Source: Clostridium uliginosum (GTDB lineage Bacteria; Bacillota; Clostridia; Clostridiales; Clostridiaceae). From it: a stretch of DNA of 56,183 bases. The stretch spans positions 1-56,183 of the forward strand of contig NZ_FOMG01000026.1 in NCBI RefSeq assembly GCF_900112485.1. The letters are read 5' to 3'. A program made the position numbers and the translations under genes. This document shows, piece by piece, positions 50,573-56,183 of this stretch. The notes under the pieces were generated by a model that worked only from the letters and a program-made list of their open reading frames with translations, had not been told where the DNA came from and ran no database searches. Within the stretch, counting starts at the first letter, position 1; each line of letters starts with the position of its first letter.

Positions 50573-52453
50573 TTAAACCAATTGGACTGCTTTGAAAGCA
50601 CAACCATCCATACAAGCACCACATTTAATACATTTTGATTTGTCAATGGTATAAGGTTTCTTTATTTCTCCTGAAATAGCTCCTACTGGACACATTCTGG
50701 CACATTTTGAACATCCTCTACACTTATCCTTATCAATTTCATAGGACATTAGTGCCTTACATACACCTCCTGGGCATTTTTTATCCACAACATGGGTGAT
50801 ATACTCATCTCTAAAGTATTTTAAAGTACTTATAACTGGAGAGGCAGCAGTCTTTCCAAGTCCACAAAGAGCGGTAGCAGAAATGGTCTCGGATAACTCT
50901 TCTAACATATCAATATGTTCTAAAGTACCTCTACCTTCTACAATATCATCAAGTATTTCTAACATTCTTTTTGTACCCTCTCTGCAAGGTATACATTTTC
51001 CACAAGATTCGTTTTGGGTAAAATTCATAAAAAAACGAGCCACTTCAACCATACAGCTCTTGTCATTCATAACAACCAGACCGCCACTACCAATCATGGC
51101 ACCAACCTTCTTTAATGAATCAAAATCTAAATTCAAATCTAAATGGTTCTCATTAATACAAAGACAGCCTCCAGATGGTCCACCAATTTGCACCGCTTTA
51201 AATTCTCCGCCTTTGACTCCACCTCCAATATCGAATATAACCTTTCTTAAACTTGTTCCCATAGGAACTTCTATAAGTCCAGTATTATTCACATTACCAG
51301 TAAGTGCAAATGCCTTGGTTCCATGATTCTTGTCAGGTCCCATAGTCTTGTACCATTTTGCACCTTTATTAATAATTGATGTAACATTACAAAATGTCTC
51401 AACATTGTTCAATACTGTTGGTTTACCGAATAAACCCTGTTCTACGGTTCTCGGTGGTTTAACCCTAGGCATGCCTCTATTTCCTTCAATAGAAGCTGTT
51501 AGTGCACTACCTTCACCACATACAAATGCTCCTGCTCCTTGGTTGATATGTAGTTCAAAATCAAAACCTGAATTTAAAATATTCTTGCCTAAAAGTCCTT
51601 TTTTTATAGCTTGTTCGATAGCTATCTGTAAGCGTTTAACAGCTAGAGGATATTCTGCTCTAACATAAATATATCCATAGTGAGCCTTAGTAGCAATACC
51701 TGCAATAATCATACCTTCAATTACTCTGTGAGGATCACCTTCCATCATGCTTCTATCCATAAAGGCACCTGGATCGCCTTCATCTCCGTTACATACGATA
51801 TATTTTTCAGTTTCTGCCTGTCTTAATACTTGATCCCATTTCCTTCCAGTTGGAAAGCCTCCGCCTCCTCTTCCTCTTAGATAGGCTTCTGATATTTCAT
51901 TTACTATATCTTGGGATGTCATATCAAAAAGTGCTTTAGCAACAGCATTGTAACCATCCATAGCTAAGTATTCTTCAATAGATTCCGCATTAATATGACC
52001 ACAATGTTCTAAAGCCACACGAGTTTGTTTTTCATAAAATGGGATTTCTTCCTGTTTACTGTAGCTCTTATTTTCATTTTTATAAATCAGACGTTCTACA
52101 ACTTCATCTCCAATTATGCTTTTTTCAATAATTTCTTCGCAGTCACTTACTTTAACTTTTATATATAGCCAACCCATAGGTTCGATTTTTAACAATGGAC
52201 CCATCTCGCAAAAGCCATGACATCCGCTCTTCTTCAAGCCTACTGTCTCATCATGTGGTTCTTCTTCTAGTGTCAGTGAAAGTTTAAGCCCTCTTTCATC
52301 TATTATTTCTTGAAGTCTTTTATAAATGTCCAAAGACCCACCTGCCACACAGCCGGTTCCAGCACAAATTAAGATTTGCTTGTACTGCTTGCCTAAAGAT
52401 GCTTTATATTTTTCTCTCATAGAATCCAATTCTTCTCTTGTATTAATTCTCAT
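50573..52453 (-). CDS. hydB: Hydrogenase NADH-binding subunit (NuoF-like)
   Basis: A 626-residue flavoprotein that oxidises NADH with FMN. Order: N-terminal thioredoxin-like [2Fe-2S] domain with CAGTGCVAGG and KSGCHGFCEMGPL (residues about 30-90), NADH/FMN domain with RGRGGGGFPTGRKWDQV near 192 and NGDEGDPGAFMDRSM near 222, the [4Fe-4S] motif ESCGKCIPCREGTKRML near 480, and two C-terminal ferredoxin clusters (CRGCSKCARMCPVGAIS and CIKCGACMDGCAFKAVQ). The same layout is seen in NADH-dependent and electron-bifurcating hydrogenases. The start overlaps the upstream hydC by 11 bases, so translation is coupled. Confidence 0.94.
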   Translation of the reverse strand: MRINTREELDSMREKYKASLGKQYKQILICAGTGCVAGGSLDIYKRLQEIIDERGLKLSLTLEEEPHDETVGLKKSGCHGFCEMGPLLKIEPMGWLYIKVKVSDCEEIIEKSIIGDEVVERLIYKNENKSYSKQEEIPFYEKQTRVALEHCGHINAESIEEYLAMDGYNAVAKALFDMTSQDIVNEISEAYLRGRGGGGFPTGRKWDQVLRQAETEKYIVCNGDEGDPGAFMDRSMMEGDPHRVIEGMIIAGIATKAHYGYIYVRAEYPLAVKRLQIAIEQAIKKGLLGKNILNSGFDFELHINQGAGAFVCGEGSALTASIEGNRGMPRVKPPRTVEQGLFGKPTVLNNVETFCNVTSIINKGAKWYKTMGPDKNHGTKAFALTGNVNNTGLIEVPMGTSLRKVIFDIGGGVKGGEFKAVQIGGPSGGCLCINENHLDLNLDFDSLKKVGAMIGSGGLVVMNDKSCMVEVARFFMNFTQNESCGKCIPCREGTKRMLEILDDIVEGRGTLEHIDMLEELSETISATALCGLGKTAASPVISTLKYFRDEYITHVVDKKCPGGVCKALMSYEIDKDKCRGCSKCARMCPVGAISGEIKKPYTIDKSKCIKCGACMDGCAFKAVQLV

Positions 52454-52931
52454 TAGCTGCCTCCTCCTTTAACTTCTTAATTAAATCACTTGCTTTATCC
52501 GGTGTCATGGTCGGATATACTACATCATTTATAGTGCAAACTGGAGCTAGTCCACATGCACCTAAACAAGATACTGTTTCTACTGTGAAAATCATATCAT
52601 CTGTTGTAACCTTAGTTTCAGAAAGCCCTAGTGTTTTCCTGAATTCTTCTAAAATAGGAACTGATTTTCTGACATGACAGGCAGTTCCATCACAAATTTT
52701 TATTACATATTTGCCTTTTGGTTCTAATGAAAAGTTTTCATAAAATGTTGCTACACTATATACTTTAGCTTCACTAATCTTAAGTTCCTTTGCAATATAG
52801 CATAGTGCATCCTCTGGCAGATAACGATATTCCTTTTGAACCTCCTGCATAATAGCAATGACTGATGTCTTGCTATAATCATGAGCAGCTAAAATGTTGT
52901 CTAGTTTTTTTATTTCTTCTTGATTTAGCAT
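52443..52931 (-). CDS. hydC: Hydrogenase NuoE-like subunit
   Basis: A 162-residue thioredoxin-fold [2Fe-2S] protein. Cluster ligands are in CDGTACHVRKS (near 86-96) and CLGACGLAP (near 127-135), the spacing found in NuoE/HndA. The N-terminal helices ALCYIAKELKISEAKVYSVATFYENF are typical. It passes electrons with the NuoF-like subunit. First gene of the hydCBA operon, after the promoter at 52992-53020. AGGAGGGAAAGTC precedes the ATG. Confidence 0.94.
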   Translation of the reverse strand: MLNQEEIKKLDNILAAHDYSKTSVIAIMQEVQKEYRYLPEDALCYIAKELKISEAKVYSVATFYENFSLEPKGKYVIKICDGTACHVRKSVPILEEFRKTLGLSETKVTTDDMIFTVETVSCLGACGLAPVCTINDVVYPTMTPDKASDLIKKLKEEAANEN

Positions 52932-52991
52932 GACTTTCCCTCCTTCTATATTATATATTTATACAAAATAAGTATTATTAGTTCTATATAT

Positions 52992-53020
52992 ACTATATTG
53001 GAATAAAATAGATAGGTCAA
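52992..53020 (-). promoter_or_regulatory. Promoter of the hydrogenase operon
   Basis: TTGACC (53020-53015) and TATAGT (52997-52992) with 17 bases between. No Rex site (TTGTTAA-N4-TTAACAA type) is visible around it. Confidence 0.6.
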
Positions 53021-53073
53021 TCAATATTTGGAACATATGATGTTTTTTTGAAAAATATGTATCAATTTTGAAA

Positions 53074-53178
53074 TTATTTCTTTATTTTATTTATAATTAT
53101 AATCTCTATAATTATTGATAATAAACTTATTTCTCCTACTAATGCAAAGCCTATTAAACGAGATGTATCTGATATCAT
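53074..53178 (-). CDS. Possible 34-residue membrane peptide
   Basis: Starts at an ATG eight bases after TAGGAGGATC and reads MISDTSRLIGFALVGEIS then a strongly hydrophobic Leu/Ile stretch, ending NKIKK. One membrane helix is predicted. The leader upstream is repeat R3-b, whose end meets the ribosome site. It may be a real small protein or chance coding; I cannot name it. Confidence 0.4.
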   Translation of the reverse strand: MISDTSRLIGFALVGEISLLSIIIEIIIINKIKK

Positions 53179-53200
53179 ATTTTGATCCTCCTAAAGTTTT

Positions 53201-53362
53201 TATCCGATTTCTACCACTGCTAATACTCCCATCGCACTATATGAAAGCGATTCACGCCAAATCAAGGGTTCTCTGCTTTTCTATTAAAGTGGAGATAAGC
53301 ACTGCTACGTACCTGGATAAGTAATTCTTATAAGCAAACTCCACCTGAACCTAAGAATCACT
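53201..53362. repeat. Repeat element R3-b with extra module
   Basis: Ordered blocks as in R3-a: TATCCGATTTCTACCACTGC, ATACTCCCATCG, CTATTAAAGTGGAGATAAGC, ACTGCTACGTACCTGGATAAG and CTAAGAATCACT. It also contains AAGCGATTCACGCCAAATCA and GGGTTCTCTGC, which match the module in R2-d (AAGCGATTTACACAAAATCA, GGTTCTCTGC). Confidence 0.75.
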
Positions 53363-53405
53363 TAATTAAAAGTATGCTCTACATTCCCTATTTTTAAACA
53401 TAATA

Positions 53406-53465
53406 AAAGGCATCTCCCCCAAAATAAACTAGCATGCTGACTAGTTATTTTTTTGAAAATGCCTA
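53406..53465. repeat. R2-g, deleted R2 element of 60 bp
   Basis: AAGGCATCTCCCCCAAAATA with AACTAGCATGCTGACTAGTT and ATTTTTTTGAAAATGCCTAA: both ends present, core lost. Confidence 0.7.
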
Positions 53466-53496
53466 ATACTCTTTTCAGTTGTCCTTAACAATGGTA

Positions 53497-53832
53497 TTAG
53501 TTTATACTGTTATTTTTACATATACACTCTTTTTCTTTGCAAATACAATCTTCAGTTTCTGTAACTACATTCATTAAAAATAAAACTAATTTATTAGAAT
53601 TTAATGTATTTAATTTATAATGATTCCAAGTTCCTTCTTTTCTGCATTCAACTAGTCCACAATCCATTAATACCTTCATATGATGAGATAATGTAGGTTG
53701 AGTAAATTCAAAATTTTCTAATATATCACATGCACACTTTTCACCACAAGATAGCAAATCAATTATCTTAAGTCTATTAGGATCTCCTAACGCTTTAAAT
53801 ATTTTTGAATTTATTTCATATTTGGATTCCAT
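53497..53832 (-). CDS. ArsR-family metal(loid)-responsive repressor
   Basis: A 111-residue winged-helix repressor. FKALGDPNRLKIIDLLSCGEKCACDILENFEFTQPTLSHHMKVLMDCGLVECRKEGTW (about 10-68) is the ArsR core; the KCACDIL segment resembles the arsenic-binding CxCD site (usually ELCVCDL) and the C-terminal CICKEKECICK adds four Cys. It probably senses arsenite, antimonite or a soft metal. No ars transporter is next to it in this window, so the target lies elsewhere or it acts alone. The start at 53832 follows AGGAGGTATAT; the frame to 53877 is not used. A dyad upstream may be its own operator. Confidence 0.87.
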   Translation of the reverse strand: MESKYEINSKIFKALGDPNRLKIIDLLSCGEKCACDILENFEFTQPTLSHHMKVLMDCGLVECRKEGTWNHYKLNTLNSNKLVLFLMNVVTETEDCICKEKECICKNNSIN

Positions 53833-53846
53833 ATATACCTCCTTAT

Positions 53847-53862
53847 ATAGACGAATATCTAT
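53847..53862. promoter_or_regulatory. Possible ArsR operator
   Basis: ATAGACGAATATCTAT, arms ATAGA/TCTAT around six bases, directly upstream of the ribosome site. Confidence 0.5.
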
Positions 53863-53976
53863 GCATAATATAAACATTTATTGATTAAATGTCAACATTA
53901 GTATATACATAAACTTAATATACCTTAAACAAAAAATAATCCACACAAATCTTAAATTCATATGGATTATTTTTAC

Positions 53977-54140
53977 TTAAGCATCTCCAAATAAATAACT
54001 AGTCAGTATTCTTGTCTTTTTTGAACTATACTGTGTCAGTAAAGGCAGCTAATAACAGTAGTATCAACCGCCTTCACTTTCTTGTCTAGTTCAAAAAATC
54101 CTAAAAATCTTTGACTAGTTATTTATTTTACAATGCCTTA
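53977..54140. repeat. Palindromic repeat element R2-h
   Basis: Starts TTAAGCATCTCCAAATAAAT with AACTAGTCAGTATTC and ends GACTAGTTATTTATTTTAC with AATGCCTTA. Core and ends match R2-f (48641-48805) with scattered differences. Confidence 0.78.
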
Positions 54141-54200
54141 TTAGTTTATATTTTAATATAATATTTAAACATATTTAATAAAGAAATAAATCAGTATGCC

Positions 54201-54341
54201 TTATTTCTTTATTGGTTCTCCTGCAAAATTTTTATATTCTGGTTCATTCTTATCATTTCCTACGTTGTTTTGATTTCCATGAATCCTTTGTCTTCTTTCC
54301 CCTTTTTGCATTGGGTTGATTGCTCCCTCTTTATTTGTCAT
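54201..54341 (-). CDS. Small hydrophilic protein, 46 residues
   Basis: Starts ATG at 54341 after AAAGGATG. It reads MTNKEGAINPMQKGERRQ, then a Gly/Asn/His-rich part and ends NFAGEPIKK. Very polar and basic without membrane segment; it resembles clostridial small proteins seen as spore or stress components, but I cannot name the family. Confidence 0.55.
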   Translation of the reverse strand: MTNKEGAINPMQKGERRQRIHGNQNNVGNDKNEPEYKNFAGEPIKK

Positions 54342-54472
54342 ATTAAACACATCCTTTCATTAAGTATTTTGTACTTATATGAAAATTTAATGCATTCTTA
54401 TTTATTCCTTAACATTAATATCTACATTTGTATTGATAATAATAATTTTTATAAATAAGCATAATATATTTT

Positions 54473-54691
54473 TTAAGCTCCTTGAAATATTATCAATCCA
54501 TCTTCTTGTGTTACTACTCCACTTTGTTCTAATCTAGCTAATTCCATATCTAAGTTAAAGCTATTATAATATTTCTCCTCCACTACAGTTTCATATTTTT
54601 CAAAAATTTTTTTTAACTCGTAATAACTAATCTCCTTTGCCTCACTTATCTTATGAATTAAATTCAAAGAATAACTTGAAATTCTGTTCAT
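54473..54691 (-). CDS. Small hypothetical protein, 72 residues
   Basis: Reads SSYSLNLIHKISEAKEISYY then ELKKIFEKYETVVEEKYYNS and ends ARLEQSGVVTQEDGLIIFQGA. The predicted helix-helix-wing pattern (ELARLEQSGVVTQEDGLIIF) looks like a small winged-helix domain. AAGGAGTGATATTATG sets the start. No family assigned. Confidence 0.6.
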   Translation of the reverse strand: MNRISSYSLNLIHKISEAKEISYYELKKIFEKYETVVEEKYYNSFNLDMELARLEQSGVVTQEDGLIIFQGA

Positions 54692-54977
54692 AATATCACT
54701 CCTTATATAATTAGTATTATTTTATGTAATAAAATGAGGTCTTCTTATTTACTAATCAACTGAATCTTATAAGTTAATATTATTGTTTGTAAGTAAATAT
54801 TAGAACTTATATTTTTTATTTTCAAGAGGTATAATAAAGTGTAATTTTATTATATTTTTAAAAATAACTTCTATACTACGTATACTTAATAATATAAATT
54901 AATTATTAAATAATTATTACTTTTATCCCATATTGCTTACTTTTACATAAAATATTTTCCATCATGTCGAAAACTTA

Positions 54978-55006
54978 TTGACATTATTTTTTATATTTCA
55001 TACAAT
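54978..55006 (+). promoter_or_regulatory. Promoter of the class A serine hydrolase gene
   Basis: Consensus TTGACA at 54978-54983, 17 bases, TACAAT at 55001-55006. The rest of 54692-54977 is AT-rich with nothing else seen. Confidence 0.7.
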
Positions 55007-55040
55007 CTTCACAACAAGTATTTTAGGTAGGGGGTGAAAA

Positions 55041-56081
55041 ATGAGAATCACAAAAAAGCATTTTTTAATAATCCTAATTTTGTTTTTTTGTCTTCTAACA
55101 CTTTTAATTTATACTTTTCGTTCAAATTCTGAGCTTAAAAGTATTAAAAGTGATAATACTACTAAGTTATATAATAATGTTTATGAAAATTCTCGTGATG
55201 ATGCTGCTTCAACTATTATAAATACACAAGCTCTTAAAAAATATCTTATCCCTAAAAAACTAAATACAGGTATTTCACTTGATAAAGATTTATTAAATCT
55301 TGATTTAACAAATGAGTTCAAGCTATCTATTTTACATAATAATAAATATAATTTAGAAGATAGAATATCATTATATTTAGGTACTGACAAAGAAAATGTA
55401 GGACTTATATATTATGATTTAAATTCTGATGAATATATTAACTTTAATGAAGATGATATTTTTGTAGCTGCAAGTACATATAAAGTTTCATTAAATGTAC
55501 TGACATATGAAAGAGCCAAAGAAAATAAAAATTTACTTAATACTACTATTAAATATGAAGACAAATACTATGAAGAAGGTACTGGAGTATTACAGAATTT
55601 AACCGACATCCCTAACATGAAAATTCAGGATTTATTAGATTTATCTATAATTAATTCTGATAATATTGCAACTAACATGGTAGGTTCTTACTTTGGTGGA
55701 CATGCTCAAGCAAGGAAAGAAGTATGGAATATGTTTGATGTCCCTATATCCTATTCTGATAATGTAACTACTCCAAATGCTGAATTTAAAATTTTAAAAC
55801 ATATATATGATAATAAAGATGATATTAACTATGCTCATTTAATTAAAGTTTTGCAATCAACAGATTGTCATAGTAGGATAGATAAATACCTACCTTATGA
55901 TATAGTTGCTCATAAAGTTGGTTCTAGTAATGAATATATTCATGACATAGGATTAGTTTTGGATAAAAATCCATATATATTAATAATTTATACAAAAGAC
56001 TTGGACAATCCTGAAGAAAAAATTGCTCAAATATCAAAAGCTATTTATGAATATCAAATAACTGAAAAAGAACAAACTTAA
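55041..56081 (+). CDS. Class A beta-lactamase-fold serine hydrolase, membrane-anchored
   Basis: A 346-residue protein with an N-terminal helix (about 8-28, FLIILILFFCLLTLLIYTF) and a linker. The catalytic domain from about 100 shows FVAASTYKVSLNV (STYK, SxxK motif), IINSDNIATNM (SDN loop) and HKVGSSNEYIHDIGLVL (KxG motif). The omega-loop Glu166 of true beta-lactamases cannot be located with confidence, so it may be a peptidase or hydrolase of cell wall rather than a resistance enzyme. GGGGGTGAAAA lies before the ATG, with a near-consensus promoter at 54978. Confidence 0.85.
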   Translation: MRITKKHFLIILILFFCLLTLLIYTFRSNSELKSIKSDNTTKLYNNVYENSRDDAASTIINTQALKKYLIPKKLNTGISLDKDLLNLDLTNEFKLSILHNNKYNLEDRISLYLGTDKENVGLIYYDLNSDEYINFNEDDIFVAASTYKVSLNVLTYERAKENKNLLNTTIKYEDKYYEEGTGVLQNLTDIPNMKIQDLLDLSIINSDNIATNMVGSYFGGHAQARKEVWNMFDVPISYSDNVTTPNAEFKILKHIYDNKDDINYAHLIKVLQSTDCHSRIDKYLPYDIVAHKVGSSNEYIHDIGLVLDKNPYILIIYTKDLDNPEEKIAQISKAIYEYQITEKEQT

Positions 56082-56092
56082 GATAAATTGGG

Positions 56093-56138
56093 ACAGTAGA
56101 TAGTTTTGTGTAAAAACAAAATTATCTGCTGTTTTTTT
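56093..56138 (+). terminator. Terminator of the class A serine hydrolase gene
   Basis: ACAGTAGATAGTTTTGT, loop, ACAAAATTATCTGCTGT with one mismatch, then seven T residues. Confidence 0.88.
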
Positions 56139-56183
56139 ACATAATCAGTTGGTAGTTTTGGAATAATATACTTTAAAATATTT

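Noticed and set aside
52932..53040. Rex operator before the hydrogenase operon
   Set aside because: I looked for TTGTTAA-N4-TTAACAA-like sequence and found none; only the promoter is supported.
53115..53324. 69-codon plus-strand ORF
   Set aside because: It crosses repeat R3-b and is antisense to the better supported 34-codon frame.

Overview
This window is low-GC clostridial DNA. The most informative marker is a secondary alcohol dehydrogenase that closely resembles the isopropanol dehydrogenase of Clostridium beijerinckii as I remember it, with its sigma-54 activator directly upstream. An NADH-linked [FeFe] hydrogenase trimer, a GlcNAc/glucose PTS with its antiterminator, strong AGGAGG ribosome binding sites and AT-rich intergenic DNA all fit a solvent-forming Clostridium of the C. 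beijerinckii type. The species call is inference. No rRNA, prophage, complete insertion sequence or CRISPR array is visible.

Layout. 0.2-4.1 kb: NADP isocitrate dehydrogenase, a YeiH-type membrane transporter and its LysR regulator. 4.3-8.0 kb: a sugar ABC importer (lipoprotein and two permeases, no ATPase) behind two identical LacI-type operators. 8.1-8.3 kb: a probable free-standing structured RNA on the minus strand. 8.6-11.4 kb: Ogt DNA repair protein, MarR regulator, MBL hydrolase, methyltransferase. 11.9-15.5 kb: the alcohol dehydrogenase and sigma-54 activator, with a -24/-12 promoter and two upstream palindromes. 15.9-17.8 kb: PAP2 phosphatase, a broken dedA and a methyltransferase. 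18.0-23.3 kb: two-component system, hemerythrin protein, unknown proteins and several gene remnants. 23.7-24.7 kb: an unusual gene-free stretch with a short motif repeated at 80-107 bp and a GC-rich tandem duplication. 24.7-26.8 kb: the GGGtGRT / IscU-like pair and tRNA-Leu. 27-30.6 kb: an amino acid permease between gene remnants. 30.7-33.3 kb: GlcNAc PTS and antiterminator. 33.4-39.4 kb: lipase-like and other membrane proteins, an FAD amine oxidase and a CAT-like acetyltransferase. 39.9 kb: initiator tRNA-Met. 40.3-46.7 kb: serine hydrolase, BlaR1/BlaI pair and a stalk-domain secreted protein. 47-48.4 kb: HsmA-type membrane protein and TetR repressor sharing an operator. 48.8-53 kb: the hydrogenase operon. 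53-56 kb: ArsR regulator, small proteins and a class A beta-lactamase-fold hydrolase.

Three features stand out. First, the intergenic DNA holds at least three families of palindromic elements (called R1, R2 and R3 here). Two R2 copies 38 kb apart are nearly identical, one of them lies in the icd leader, and a shared internal module recurs in members of all three families. Second, there is much gene decay: internal-deletion remnants of hppA and dedA, a frameshifted gene, and fragments of HlyC/CorC, amidase, TetR, GNAT and possibly recombinase genes. Third, regulation can be read directly in several places: sigma-54 promoter with upstream sites, RAT/terminator with cre at the PTS, paired BlaI operators, and matching TetR palindromes.
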